Source: DTU032 sp964346175 (GTDB lineage: Bacteria; Bacillota; Clostridia; Saccharofermentanales; DTU023). From it: DNA of 64,000 nt. This document shows positions 16,416 to 25,570 of the stretch, one piece after another. A program made the translations under genes and the position numbers. The stretch's first letter is position 1. Every line of letters begins with the position of its first letter. The notes under the pieces were generated by a model that was given only the letters and a program-made list of their open reading frames with translations, did not search any database and had not been told where the DNA came from. Location of the stretch: positions 1-64,000 of the forward strand of contig CAYFTG010000003.1 in NCBI GenBank assembly GCA_964346175.1. Direction: 5' to 3'.

Positions 16416-18791
16416 ATGAATAAAGAAAAATTCAAAGAACACATGTTATCGCATCTGCATTCAGAGTTTGCCAAAGGCTTTGAAAATGCTAGTGAATATG
16501 AGTTTTATCAATCACTATCGCGCACAGTCATGGAGATGATGACTCCAAACTGGGAGAGAACGCGAGAAAAATATCGTGAAGGTCGTCAAGTGCATTATTT
16601 CTCTGCAGAATTTCTTGTTGGCCGCAGCTTGGAGAACAACTTAATTAACTTGGGTATTCTTGAGCCTGTTATCGAATTAGTTGAAGAGATGGGCCACGAT
16701 TTCTACAACTTACTGGAAGAAGAGCAGGATCCCGGACTTGGAAATGGCGGTCTGGGTAGACTTGCTGCCTGTTTTATGGATTCCTCAAGCACTATGAATC
16801 TGCCTGTTATCGGTCACGGACTTCTTTACCGCTATGGCCTCTTCCGTCAGGAAATTGAGAACGGTTTCCAAAAGGAATATCCGGATTCATGGATGGAGTG
16901 GGGTTATCCCTTCATTGTGCCGCGACGCGAAGACACGATGCTAGTGCATTACGATGATTTGGATGTATACGCTGTTCCCTATGACATGCCCGTGTCCGGC
17001 TATGGAACCGATAATGTAAGTACTTTACGCTTGTGGCGTGCTGAACCGGCGGAGCAGTTTGACTTCAATCTTTTTAATTCTCAGCGTTTCGATGATGCGG
17101 TGATTGAACGCAATAGGGTACAGGATATTACTCGTGTCCTATATCCCAATGACACCTCTTATGACGGTAAAGTACTGCGGGTAAGACAACAATACTTCTT
17201 TGTCTCCGCTTCTTTGCAGGTAATTGTGAGAAATTATCGTGAAAAGCACGGCAGCGACTTCTCTCAATTTGCAGAATATAACAGCATTCAGCTTAATGAC
17301 ACTCATCCGGTTTTGGCGATCCCGGAGTTGATGCGTCTATTAATCGATGAAAACAAACAAAGCTGGGAAGAAGCATGGAAGATCACCTGTGACACTTTTG
17401 CCTTTACCAATCACACGATCATGCAGGAAGCTCTCGAAACTTGGAACGTTGAAATCTTCCGTTATCTTTTCCCCAGAATCTTACAAATTGTTGAAAAGAT
17501 AGATAAGCAATTCGAAGAAGAGATGGTTAAGGAAGGCTTAAACCAGCAGGAAGTTGATATAATCTCTCCTATTCATGACGGCAGAGTACATATGGCTTAT
17601 CTAGCGGCTTACGCCTGTTTCTCCATCAACGGTGTTGCCCAAATTCACAGCAACATCATTAAGAATACAGTTTTCGAAACATTCTATGAACATTCTCCGG
17701 AAAAATTCAACAATAAGACCAATGGCGTCACACCGCGCCGTTGGCTCAAAGTCTGTAATCCAAAATTGTCCGATCTGTTAACAGAACTACTTGCTTCTAC
17801 AGATTGGATCCGTGATATGACTCTCTTGAGGGATTTGGAAGGCCATGTTGATGATACGAAAGTAATGCGGCGTCTACTCGAAATAAAGGATGATAACAAA
17901 AAGCATCTGGCAGAACATATCAAAATTCAGGAAGGCATCGATCTCGATAGCAATTTCATTTTTGACATTCAGGTTAAGCGCTTACATGAATACAAGCGTC
18001 AGCTGCTAAATGTCTTAGAAATTGTGGATCGTTATTATACGATTAAAGAGAATCCGAAGGCGGCTTCCGGTCCGGCAGTAGCTTATATCTTTGGGGCTAA
18101 AGCTGCGCCCGGTTACTTTAACGCCAAAGCAATCATCAAGTTCATCAATGAAGTTGCCAAGCTGATTAATAGTGACTCAGATGTAAACGAGTACATGCGT
18201 GTGGTATTCCTACACAATTACAATGTGTCATTAGCCCAGAAAGTATTCCCTGCTGCAGACATCTCCGAGCAGATATCTACAGTCGGAATGGAAGCTTCCG
18301 GTACCGGCAATATGAAATTCATGATGAACGGTGCCCTCACTTTGGGAACTTATGATGGGGCTAACTTGGAAATCCTGTCCGAAGTAGGAGAGGAGAACAG
18401 CTTCATGTTCGGTCCTAAATTGAAAGATTTCCCCGACACTAAGGCTTATTACAATGTGCAATGGCAATACGAGAACATCCCCGGCCTAAAGCGTGCCGTC
18501 GATATCCTGGTGGATGGTACCATTACCGATGGTAATACTGGCATGTTCAAGGCTATCCATGACAGCCTACTTCGCGGCACCAGCTCTGAGATGGCAGATC
18601 CTTATTATGTGTTGGGGGACTTTGAAGCCTACAGAGATGCTCGCAAGCTGGCACACGATAACTATCGCGACTCCATCGAATGGGCACAGATGTGCTGGCG
18701 GAATATTTGTCGCAGTGGACATTTCAGTTCAGACCGTACAATCAGTGATTATGCAAGAGATATCTGGCGTATCACAGAAAATAAAATTTAA
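16416..18791 (+). CDS. glgP: Glycogen/starch (alpha-glucan) phosphorylase
   Basis: Releases glucose 1-phosphate from alpha-1,4-glucans with pyridoxal phosphate. 791 residues, the normal compact bacterial length. The PLP lysine is K634 in EASGTGNMKF; the glucan-site block GNGGLGRLAACF, the NDTHP segment and the KRLHEYKRQLLN block are all present. AAGG precedes the start. A strong promoter lies upstream and ydbC follows by 24 bases. No glycogen synthesis genes occur in the window, so glgP is separated from any glg operon here. Confidence 0.97.
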   Translation: MNKEKFKEHMLSHLHSEFAKGFENASEYEFYQSLSRTVMEMMTPNWERTREKYREGRQVHYFSAEFLVGRSLENNLINLGILEPVIELVEEMGHDFYNLLEEEQDPGLGNGGLGRLAACFMDSSSTMNLPVIGHGLLYRYGLFRQEIENGFQKEYPDSWMEWGYPFIVPRREDTMLVHYDDLDVYAVPYDMPVSGYGTDNVSTLRLWRAEPAEQFDFNLFNSQRFDDAVIERNRVQDITRVLYPNDTSYDGKVLRVRQQYFFVSASLQVIVRNYREKHGSDFSQFAEYNSIQLNDTHPVLAIPELMRLLIDENKQSWEEAWKITCDTFAFTNHTIMQEALETWNVEIFRYLFPRILQIVEKIDKQFEEEMVKEGLNQQEVDIISPIHDGRVHMAYLAAYACFSINGVAQIHSNIIKNTVFETFYEHSPEKFNNKTNGVTPRRWLKVCNPKLSDLLTELLASTDWIRDMTLLRDLEGHVDDTKVMRRLLEIKDDNKKHLAEHIKIQEGIDLDSNFIFDIQVKRLHEYKRQLLNVLEIVDRYYTIKENPKAASGPAVAYIFGAKAAPGYFNAKAIIKFINEVAKLINSDSDVNEYMRVVFLHNYNVSLAQKVFPAADISEQISTVGMEASGTGNMKFMMNGALTLGTYDGANLEILSEVGEENSFMFGPKLKDFPDTKAYYNVQWQYENIPGLKRAVDILVDGTITDGNTGMFKAIHDSLLRGTSSEMADPYYVLGDFEAYRDARKLAHDNYRDSIEWAQMCWRNICRSGHFSSDRTISDYARDIWRITENKI

Positions 18792-18815
18792 GTAAAAATA
18801 GAAAAGGGATTAATA

Positions 18816-19052
18816 ATGGCAGAATTTAAATTTGAAATCAAAAAAGAGATTGCAGTTCTTTCTACAAGCAAATCCGGTTGGAACAGAGAATTAAACTTTG
18901 TCAGCTGGAATGAAGCTGCACCGAAATTGGATCTTCGTGATTGGTCTCCTGATCACAAAAAAATGGGCAAGGGCATTACTCTGACCCAAGAAGAAGCAAT
19001 TATTCTCAGAGAACTGCTCAGTCAAATATCTTTAGACGAGCTTTATCAATAA
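18816..19052 (+). CDS. ydbC: PC4/YdbC-family single-stranded-nucleic-acid-binding protein
   Basis: 78 residues. It matches the bacterial PC4-like YdbC family: an N-terminal FKFEIKKEIAVLSTSKSGWNRELNFVSWN beta sheet, the characteristic KLDLRDWSPDHKKMGKGITLT stretch and a C-terminal helix that forms the dimer. Lactococcal YdbC binds single-stranded DNA as a dimer; involvement in transcription is assumed by analogy with PC4. AAAGGG precedes the start. It is 24 bases downstream of glgP and probably shares its transcript. Confidence 0.88.
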   Translation: MAEFKFEIKKEIAVLSTSKSGWNRELNFVSWNEAAPKLDLRDWSPDHKKMGKGITLTQEEAIILRELLSQISLDELYQ

Positions 19053-19098
19053 TTTTTTAAGCAAAATTTATTAGGGCAGCGGCTGATGGGGATCTTCC

Positions 19099-19896
19099 TT
19101 ATTGGCCGCTGACGTCTGTAAGGTAAGCTTCAACAATGATTCGTTCGGGCGATTGACCTATAGGAGAATTGAGGGGATGACAGGTTACCAACAGTATTCT
19201 CTGCTCGCTTGTGTTTTCACGAAATACCACGCTCGCTAAATCAGCTACAGGAATTATTGTGTGCTTGTCTACCGTATAGGTATATCTTGTTCCTTGATAA
19301 TCAATAAGTACTTGGGAGCCGACGCCGACTTGGTTTAATCGATTAAAATAACGACCGTCTGATGTCATGCGATGTCCAAAATATACCCCGGTTCCAATCT
19401 CGTGTGGTAAGGCAGAGCTGGGGAAGTGACCGATTGCTACACGCAGAGAATAGGTATCGGTGTTGTTAGCCACCGGCATTACCAGATTTATACTTGGGAT
19501 TCTTAAGGCACCCATACCATAAACTGTAACCATAGGAGCTTCATTGTTTCCATTCTCTGCTCCGTTACCTGACGTGCCGTTTTCGACGCCATCCGGTCCT
19601 ATCGTGAAAAATGTTTCTTCTTGGCCTTCTTCACCACTAACGATTAACTGATCGGCGCGGAAAGTAATGGTTGGCGTGAGAGAATCTTCCTCCACTAGAT
19701 CCAAAAGCTCTTTAGCGGCAGCATCCTGTTTCTTGTGTTGGATTTTCGGTTCTACCAAAAAATAGATGCCGAAGGCGAGCAAAGTAATTCCAAGGAGAAG
19801 TAAAAGCAGGGAGATAAGGTCGAAACCCTTCTTTTTATCTTTATTAGTATCTATATCATTATTAGAAAGATCACTTCTATCATCATAATCGTTCAT
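19099..19896 (-). CDS. Sortase, class D/E-like
   Basis: Cysteine transpeptidase that anchors surface proteins to the wall. 265 residues: a charged N terminus, one transmembrane helix (about 27-48), an acidic and Asn/Gly-rich linker (about 70-125), then the sortase barrel. The triad is visible: H175 (YFGHRMTSDG), C239 (LLVTCHP) and R252 (SPERIIVEAYL). The TCHP context and the lack of a long N-terminal SrtB helix suggest class D or E, but the class is uncertain. No LPxTG-type substrate is encoded in this window. It is divergent from the SleB-like wall hydrolase gene, with a shared intergenic region of 132 bases. Confidence 0.88.
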   Translation of the reverse strand: MNDYDDRSDLSNNDIDTNKDKKKGFDLISLLLLLLGITLLAFGIYFLVEPKIQHKKQDAAAKELLDLVEEDSLTPTITFRADQLIVSGEEGQEETFFTIGPDGVENGTSGNGAENGNNEAPMVTVYGMGALRIPSINLVMPVANNTDTYSLRVAIGHFPSSALPHEIGTGVYFGHRMTSDGRYFNRLNQVGVGSQVLIDYQGTRYTYTVDKHTIIPVADLASVVFRENTSEQRILLVTCHPLNSPIGQSPERIIVEAYLTDVSGQ

Positions 19897-20028
19897 GGTG
19901 AAAACCTCATAAGCTTCTATTTACAGACTCTTTCTTGCTTTCTAACATCATAACAGTTTCGCTTTTATTTTTTACAAAATATGTTACAATAAGCCACAGC
20001 AGATCTAGGATTAAGAAAGAGGCTTTGC

Positions 20029-21240
20029 ATGAAAGCAAGAAAAATACTAGATCGAGTTTTGTTGCTTGTAGCTGCACTTCTTGTGTTAAGTTTAGCGGCA
20101 ATCCTGGTCGTCAGATCCATGGCTGATAAGGAGAATGAATCTTCTGTCATTTTCGTGGCCCTTGACGAAACAGCGACAGGCGAAAGAAAGTCTGAACTCG
20201 AAGTTGCCAACGAGCCTGAAGAGGCCTTGCTTGAAGTAGACCATTTAGGTCGCGATCAAGCTGATCTTATTGATTTATATCCACCACCCACAGTAGAACC
20301 GTTGCCTGAATCCGTTGAGATAGAGGATGCTACAGTTGAGCCTCTTAATGACAGTCAAGCCCAAACGGAAGCCCAAGTTACAAATAGCCTGCAACTTAGT
20401 GACTATGAAATTTTCCTCAATCCGCCTTCTGGCTCACATGAAGTTGATTTAACATTATTTGTATCTTCTGTAGGAGGAGTTAATTTACGTAGTGAAGCTT
20501 CTACTACTTCGGAGATTAAGCAGGTAATTGCCTACGGCAATTCTGTGCACGTTATCGGGATTGTAGCTGAATGGGCGGAAGTTAAACTAAGTGGAGGAGA
20601 GCGAGGGTTTTTAGCTAGAGAATATCTACAGGAAATTAAACCTCCCGTTTTGGAAAGTACTAAGAGCACAAGTACTGTCGCTACGACAGAAGTAAGCAAG
20701 CCAGTTCAAACGACGAGAGCGACTGCCTCTGCAGCTTCCACAACTACGGCTCCGGTTACTACAACAGCTCCGGCGACAACAACAGCCCCAATTACAACAA
20801 CACCTGCACCAACTCACGGTCCCGGTACTTCTCCTGATTTCTTGTTCTCAATCTCAAATCCCAATCCTAATTATCAAGGAAGAGTGGTAGAGGTTGAAGA
20901 TCGTGAGGTTCTGGAAGGTCTCGTTATGGGTGAGTTTGGCGGCGATTATAAAGGTGCTGTCTTGGTCGCTCAAGCTATTCGCGACAGCATGATTCACGAC
21001 GGGATCTATAATACGGCTCGCATTGCCCAACGATGGGGTTACAGTGCGAAGGTTCGCCCTAATATATCTAACGCTACTAAGAGAGCAGTTGCGTATGTCT
21101 TTGACGAAGGTGGCAGTGCTGTCCAGCATCCGATCTATTACTTTTATGCTTCTAGTCGAACCTATTCGCCTTGGCATGAATCACAGAAATTCATAATCGA
21201 GTACGGCGGTTGCCGCTTCTTCTCTAAACATAGTAGTTAG
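20029..21240 (+). CDS. Membrane-anchored cell-wall hydrolase: SH3b domain, Thr-rich linker, SleB-like domain
   Basis: 403 residues. N-terminal transmembrane anchor (about 8-28), an acidic region, a bacterial SH3 domain (about 142-203, with VNLRSEAS and GNSVHVIG), a Thr/Ala/Pro linker built of TTTAPx repeats (about 238-260), and a C-terminal domain resembling SleB/CwlJ Hydrolase_2. The predicted catalytic Glu lies in LVMGEFGGDYKGAVLVAQAIRD, and HPIYYFYASSRTYSPWHE matches the 'YFYNP...S.W' segment. SleB proteins are best known from spore cortex lysis but homologues occur in non-sporulators. Substrate and role here are inferred. GAGG precedes the start. Confidence 0.78.
   Translation: MKARKILDRVLLLVAALLVLSLAAILVVRSMADKENESSVIFVALDETATGERKSELEVANEPEEALLEVDHLGRDQADLIDLYPPPTVEPLPESVEIEDATVEPLNDSQAQTEAQVTNSLQLSDYEIFLNPPSGSHEVDLTLFVSSVGGVNLRSEASTTSEIKQVIAYGNSVHVIGIVAEWAEVKLSGGERGFLAREYLQEIKPPVLESTKSTSTVATTEVSKPVQTTRATASAASTTTAPVTTTAPATTTAPITTTPAPTHGPGTSPDFLFSISNPNPNYQGRVVEVEDREVLEGLVMGEFGGDYKGAVLVAQAIRDSMIHDGIYNTARIAQRWGYSAKVRPNISNATKRAVAYVFDEGGSAVQHPIYYFYASSRTYSPWHESQKFIIEYGGCRFFSKHSS
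20740..20805 (+). repeat. Tandem 18-bp coding repeat for TTTAPx in the wall-hydrolase linker
   Basis: Three and a half 18-base units encode T-T-T-A-P-V, T-T-T-A-P-A, T-T-T-A-P-I and T-T-T-P. Such Thr/Pro linkers span the wall and can vary in length by slippage. Confidence 0.8.
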
Positions 21241-21265
21241 AAAATAGCATGGAATCCGATTCGGG

Positions 21266-22156
21266 ATGAATGAAGCAGCTAATGCTAGTAATAATATTAA
21301 GAATGAATTGCTGTCGTTATTGCGACAGCAATCTTTTTCTCCGCGTCGCTCTCTTGGGCAAAACTTTCTAATTGATAGAGCTGTTTTTGATCGCATAATT
21401 GAGCAATTGAATCCAGGGAAGCGAGATGCATTGGTCGAAATCGGCATGGGCCCGGGATTGTTAAGTAGAGAATTGGCAGAAAGAGCGGGTTTCTATTTAG
21501 GTTGCGAAATAGATCAGCGCTTCGCTGCGATGCATGCAGAAATATTTTCTGATTTAGATCTTAACGCTCGATTATTATACGAAGATGCGCTGCAAATAGA
21601 TTTTGAGCCCTATTGTGAGCAGTTTGCAGAGTATGAGCGGCTTTTGATTTTTAGTAATTTGCCCTATTACATCACAACCGATTTGATTCTAAAAATGGTT
21701 TGCAGTTTTCCCCGAGCAGAGCAAATGCTATTTATGCTTGAAAAGGCGGCACTTCAGAGAGTTTTGGCACAGCCTGCGTCAAAGCCGTATGGCCCTTTAG
21801 CGATTATTACTTCTCTCTGGGGTAAGTGGGAAGAGATCATGACTGTGCCCGCACAGAGCTTCGAGCCTGCCCCACACACGACCTCTAGTCTGTATGCACT
21901 GATCTCCAAGCCTGAGTCTATATATACAGATACCGCTGCTTCTTCTGATTTCCAGAAATTTACTAAGGATGTGCTCGGAAACAGGCGTAAAACACTGGCA
22001 AACGCTCTCATGTATACTAAAATACAAGGAGAGCAGAATTCACTTTGTTTAAGTGAATTCCTTAATGAAGAGAAATTAGCAGCAAATGTCCGGGCAGAAT
22101 CGTTAACAGCCAAGCAATTTGTTAGACTGTATTCAAGACTTATTAGTGCAAATTAA
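21266..22156 (+). CDS. rsmA: 16S rRNA (adenine-1518/1519-N6)-dimethyltransferase
   Basis: KsgA/RsmA dimethylates two adjacent adenosines in the 3' hairpin of 16S rRNA during 30S assembly. 296 residues. SAM motif I is EIGMGPGLLSRELAE, motif X is SLGQNFLID, and the catalytic motif IV reads SNLPYYITT. The C-terminal helical domain is complete (FQKFTKDVLGNRRKTLANAL). It starts 25 bases after the SleB-like gene; CGGGATG is only a weak ribosome binding site, so translation may depend on the upstream gene. Confidence 0.96.
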   Translation: MNEAANASNNIKNELLSLLRQQSFSPRRSLGQNFLIDRAVFDRIIEQLNPGKRDALVEIGMGPGLLSRELAERAGFYLGCEIDQRFAAMHAEIFSDLDLNARLLYEDALQIDFEPYCEQFAEYERLLIFSNLPYYITTDLILKMVCSFPRAEQMLFMLEKAALQRVLAQPASKPYGPLAIITSLWGKWEEIMTVPAQSFEPAPHTTSSLYALISKPESIYTDTAASSDFQKFTKDVLGNRRKTLANALMYTKIQGEQNSLCLSEFLNEEKLAANVRAESLTAKQFVRLYSRLISAN

Positions 22157-22192
22157 GAAAACATAAGATCAAGTGTTTGTCACAGGAGGTGC

Positions 22193-22198
22193 ATGTAA
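22193..22198 (+). other. Minimal start-stop frame (ATG TAA) at the zapA ribosome binding site
   Basis: AGGAGG at 22184-22189 is followed by ATG (22193) and TAA (22196), then directly by the GTG start of zapA (22199). The ATG is 3 bases from the Shine-Dalgarno and the GTG 9 bases, so the latter is better placed. It may be chance or may hold ribosomes near the zapA start. Confidence 0.35.
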
Positions 22199-22753
22199 GT
22201 GAAGTCACCACGTAAGCGTATTAAAGTTCGTATCGGGAAAATGACATACTCTTTATCTGCCGACGACGATGTCGAGCAGATGCGCGACATTGCCGCAACT
22301 GCCGATGCCATGATCGAACAGGTCAGCAAACAGTCTCCCGGATTAAATGAAACCTCAGCTTCTGTACTCGCATTAGTCAATGCGGTCAGCATGATGCAGG
22401 ACGCTTATGAAAGAACAAGACTTGCTTACGCTGAACGTGATACGGCGCTGGAAGCTAAGGATGAACTCAAGGCAGAATTGTCGCGCTTGCGTGAGCAATT
22501 CTGGTCAATGAAGAAGGATTTATTATATTATCGCAACCTCTGTGATGTCTATGAAACTAAGCTCGCTGAACTGGCTTCAACAATTGATACTGATTTTGCT
22601 GAAGACGGTCGAACAGGCAAAGGTAGAAGCCGCAGAAAACGAAGTAAGCCCCTAGAAGAACTACAGACAACAATCGATGATGTCACTAAGCTGACGGATG
22701 ATACTGACAGACAAGAGCAAGAAGCAGAAAACGAGACCAAAGAGGAAAACTAA
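22199..22753 (+). CDS. zapA: Cell division protein ZapA-like
   Basis: 184 residues with a GTG start, 9 bases after AGGAGG. The N-terminal ~95 residues match ZapA: KRIKVRIGKMTYSLSADDDVEQMRDIAATADAMIEQV followed by a long coiled coil (about 80-145). ZapA binds and bundles FtsZ at the division ring. The C terminus (about 150-184) is a charged extension with an Arg/Lys cluster (GRSRRKRSK) and an acidic tail, longer than in E. coli ZapA (109 residues). Extended forms are common in clostridia. dut follows after 21 bases. Confidence 0.82.
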   Translation: MKSPRKRIKVRIGKMTYSLSADDDVEQMRDIAATADAMIEQVSKQSPGLNETSASVLALVNAVSMMQDAYERTRLAYAERDTALEAKDELKAELSRLREQFWSMKKDLLYYRNLCDVYETKLAELASTIDTDFAEDGRTGKGRSRRKRSKPLEELQTTIDDVTKLTDDTDRQEQEAENETKEEN

Positions 22754-22774
22754 CACCACAGGAGAGGGAAGAGG

Positions 22775-23386
22775 ATGAAAGAAAAAATCACCGTTTATAT
22801 TGAAGGCGCTGAGGAAGTGATACCTGATGCAGCTTCTTCCGGTTCCGCAGGTTTCGATTTAAGATCCCGCCTCACTTTGGTGATTGAACCCGGCGAAACT
22901 GTTCTCGTGCCAAGTGGCATTCGCCTCGCACTGCCCGACGGCGTCGAGGCTCAGGTGCGACCACGTAGCGGTCTTTCTTTGCGTACTTCTTTGCGCATTC
23001 CCAATTCACCGGGAACAATAGATTCTGATTTCCGCGATGAAGTTTGCATCATCGCCGAAAATACAAATCCGCTTTTCTTTGATGGTTCTATCCTCTTAAG
23101 AGAACCCGGACTTGCTAAGAAATTACACCAGGAATGCACTCCCGTGCAATTCAGTGATTATTTTCGGAGAAAAACGGGCGAGTATCTTCCTTTTGGCGTG
23201 TCGGATCATACTTTGTATCTGGATCAAAACTGTCATCCTCTTGGCAGCATTTATATTGAAGCCGGTGAGAGGATAGCTCAGATAGTATTTCTTGAGGTTT
23301 TGCATCCTGAGTTTAAGAGGGTGGAGAGCGTAGCTGAGATCGGAGAGGACCGCGGCGGCGGTTTCGGCTCCAGCGGCAGTTTCTAA
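22775..23386 (+). CDS. dut: dUTPase with a ~60-residue insertion between motifs III and IV
   Basis: Hydrolyses dUTP to dUMP and pyrophosphate, feeding thymidylate synthesis. All five trimeric-dUTPase motifs are present: SAGFDLRS (24-31), RPRSGLSL (62-69), GTIDSDFRDEV (80-90, with the catalytic Asp), ERIAQIVF (165-172) and DRGGGFGSSG (192-201). The length of 203 is far above the usual 140-155. The extra residues (about 99-158) lie between motifs III and IV and contain a predicted helix plus a Cys/His-containing stretch. AGGAGAGGG precedes the start. Its stop abuts that of the convergent hydrolase gene without a gap. Confidence 0.92.
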   Translation: MKEKITVYIEGAEEVIPDAASSGSAGFDLRSRLTLVIEPGETVLVPSGIRLALPDGVEAQVRPRSGLSLRTSLRIPNSPGTIDSDFRDEVCIIAENTNPLFFDGSILLREPGLAKKLHQECTPVQFSDYFRRKTGEYLPFGVSDHTLYLDQNCHPLGSIYIEAGERIAQIVFLEVLHPEFKRVESVAEIGEDRGGGFGSSGSF

Positions 23387-24409
23387 TTAATACCAGTCGT
23401 TGATGAAATCTCGTACAGCTTTGCTGTAATTGTTGCTGTCGCTTGTAAAAGCTGTGAGATGGCCGGAGCCTTTGGCCTTGAAACTGTGAGTCAACGTCGG
23501 ATGGATGCGTTCACGCTCTACCCACAGAGGTAGGTAGGCACCTTCTGCTAAAAGGCTATCGTGCTCGTGTCCCAGCAATAAAACCGGAATTGTCAGTTGA
23601 GATAAGTACTGTAGATAGTCCTGTTTTTCTTTATTACCCGCAGAAAGTCTAATTGCCAGTGGTACAGTACGGGGGAAGAAATAGCGACCGAGACTGTCTT
23701 CCAGAGCCATCTCCGCGGCGATAAAGTCGTCGCTGGATCTGGCAGGGGTATCTAGAATCAAGCCGGATATGCGCAAGGGGTGGGGCAGCCCTAATTCGAT
23801 GGCATCATCCACTTTGTTTTCATCAGCATAGACCTCGTCCAGATACAACATGGCTCTAAAAACAGCTGTTGTGCCGCTGCCAAGACCATAAAGTATGATG
23901 GGGTGCTGAGGGGCAAGGGATTCTACATAAGCCAGAGCAGCAAGAACATCATCCGCTTCTACGTAACCGAAGGAGGACATGCTACCGTCGGACTCGCCAT
24001 TGCTGCGCAGATCAAAAGTCAGAACATTGCAGCCCACTTCAGTCAGCTGATCAATAAGTTCAACGCTATCGAGTCCAAAGGGCAAGCGATTCATACCTTG
24101 GCTATGTACAAGCAACACAGTGGCGCGCGTTTCCTCTATCTGTGATCTAAGCCACCAACCGCGCAGTGTTAATTGACCATCTAAAGTCTGGAAAGAAACA
24201 TTAGAATAGTCAGGCAAGAGGTTGGCTGCGAAAGGGGAGAGTTCACTTCCTTCTTCCTCCATGATGCTACTAGCCTTTACAAAAGATGAAATCACAATTG
24301 CTGCAATAGAAAAAGCAAGAACGCAGGCCAGCGCGATCAGAATTATCCAAACTCTGCGCATTTTGCTCTTTTTATCTCGTTTATTATCTGAAATGTAGAT
24401 CTCTGCCAT
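23387..24409 (-). CDS. Membrane-anchored alpha/beta hydrolase
   Basis: About 340 residues. An N-terminal anchor (about 20-43) is followed by an extracytoplasmic alpha/beta-hydrolase domain. The oxyanion-region LLVHSQGMNR, the nucleophile elbow GLGSGT (Ser between two Gly), an acid in GHEHDSLL and a C-terminal His in GSGHLTAF make a complete triad plausible. FDLRSNGESDG matches the common 'DxRGxGxS' strand. AAGGA precedes the ATG at 24409; an ATG seven codons upstream has no such site. Substrate unknown. A second anchored hydrolase, lacking its nucleophile, lies 1.7 kb away (26091). Confidence 0.8.
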   Translation of the reverse strand: MAEIYISDNKRDKKSKMRRVWIILIALACVLAFSIAAIVISSFVKASSIMEEEGSELSPFAANLLPDYSNVSFQTLDGQLTLRGWWLRSQIEETRATVLLVHSQGMNRLPFGLDSVELIDQLTEVGCNVLTFDLRSNGESDGSMSSFGYVEADDVLAALAYVESLAPQHPIILYGLGSGTTAVFRAMLYLDEVYADENKVDDAIELGLPHPLRISGLILDTPARSSDDFIAAEMALEDSLGRYFFPRTVPLAIRLSAGNKEKQDYLQYLSQLTIPVLLLGHEHDSLLAEGAYLPLWVERERIHPTLTHSFKAKGSGHLTAFTSDSNNYSKAVRDFINDWY

Positions 24410-24477
24410 AAGTAATTCCTTGCTGTGCATTAGTGTAGCAGATTGATGCTGCCAACGATACAGAATCTGCTAAACTA

Positions 24478-25539
24478 ATGCTCATGGATAAAGAAAAAAA
24501 TTACATTTTAGGAATAGAAACTTCTTGTGATGAAACGGCTGCTTCTGTAGTTGACTCCGGCCGCGTGCTTTTAAGTAGCAAGATAGCCTCGCAAATTGAT
24601 GTGCACAAGCTTTATGGGGGTGTCGTGCCTGAAATAGCTTCGCGTGAACATCTCAAAACAATTGTGCCTGTAGTTGATCAGGCTCTAAAGGATGCGGACA
24701 TCACTGCCGCTGAATTGAAGGCTATTGCAGTGACAGTAGGACCCGGACTTGTCGGTGCTTTACTAGTTGGAGTGTCCTTTGCCAAATCTTATGCAGCTGC
24801 TATCAACAAACCTTTAATCCCGGTTCACCATATTGAAGGACATATCGCATCTGTCTACCTATCGGACAGGGAAGTAGAACCACCCTTTCTGTGCCTAGTG
24901 GTCTCCGGAGGTCATTCGCATTTACTTGCCGTTGACGATTACACGAAGTTCAGAATCATTGCGAAAACGCGCGACGACGCTCCCGGCGAGGCTTTTGACA
25001 AATTGGCACGTGTCCTCGGTCTGGGATACCCGGGAGGGCCGCTGATCGACAAGGCAGCTCAGAGCGGAGACAGGCATGCGTTTTCGTTGCCACATCCTCG
25101 TGTTGAGAACTCTTTGGACTTTTCTTTCAGCGGATTAAAAACTGCTGCTATTCAGCAGCTGGATCGTTTCAAGCGAGAAGCTGATAAGAAAGGGCTGCCC
25201 TGGACGGATTTGTGTTCGCTGGAAGATTTCGCAGCAACCTTCCAAGAAGCTGTGGTGACAACCCTATTGGGTCGTCTAGAAGAAGCGTTGGATACAAACC
25301 CTTATACGACAATAGCCATTGCGGGAGGCGTCTCTGCCAATTCGAGATTAAGAGAAAAGGCTCAAGAACTGAGTTTTGAGAAGAGTCTGAAGCTGGTCGT
25401 GCCTGAGATGTCTTTATGCACAGATAACGCGGCTATGGTTGCTTCTGCAGGATTTTATGCTTGGCAGAGTGGGAGACGAGCTGGAGCTGAGCAGGATGCA
25501 AGCTCCGTCTTGGACTTAGAGCTCTTTACTCAAACTTAA
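24478..25539 (+). CDS. tsaD: tRNA N6-threonylcarbamoyladenosine transferase subunit TsaD
   Basis: Transfers threonylcarbamoyl to A37 of ANN-decoding tRNAs with TsaB and TsaE. 353 residues. The metal-binding HHIEGH and the ASKHA-fold segments ILGIETSCDETA, VTVGPGLVGALLVG, VSGGHSHL, GEAFDKLARVLGLGYPGGP and AGGVSANSRLR are present. Start is uncertain: ATG 24478 or ATG 24484; neither has a clear ribosome binding site. tsaB and tsaE are not in the window. smpB follows after 31 bases. Confidence 0.96.
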   Translation: MLMDKEKNYILGIETSCDETAASVVDSGRVLLSSKIASQIDVHKLYGGVVPEIASREHLKTIVPVVDQALKDADITAAELKAIAVTVGPGLVGALLVGVSFAKSYAAAINKPLIPVHHIEGHIASVYLSDREVEPPFLCLVVSGGHSHLLAVDDYTKFRIIAKTRDDAPGEAFDKLARVLGLGYPGGPLIDKAAQSGDRHAFSLPHPRVENSLDFSFSGLKTAAIQQLDRFKREADKKGLPWTDLCSLEDFAATFQEAVVTTLLGRLEEALDTNPYTTIAIAGGVSANSRLREKAQELSFEKSLKLVVPEMSLCTDNAAMVASAGFYAWQSGRRAGAEQDASSVLDLELFTQT

Positions 25540-25570
25540 GTTGCTGCTATAATCCAAAACCTGATTCGAG

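Noticed and set aside
19077..19111. CAGCGGC / GCCGCTG inverted repeat between ydbC and sortase as a terminator
   Set aside because: Loop is 21 bases, no T-run follows and it extends into the sortase gene; too weak to call.
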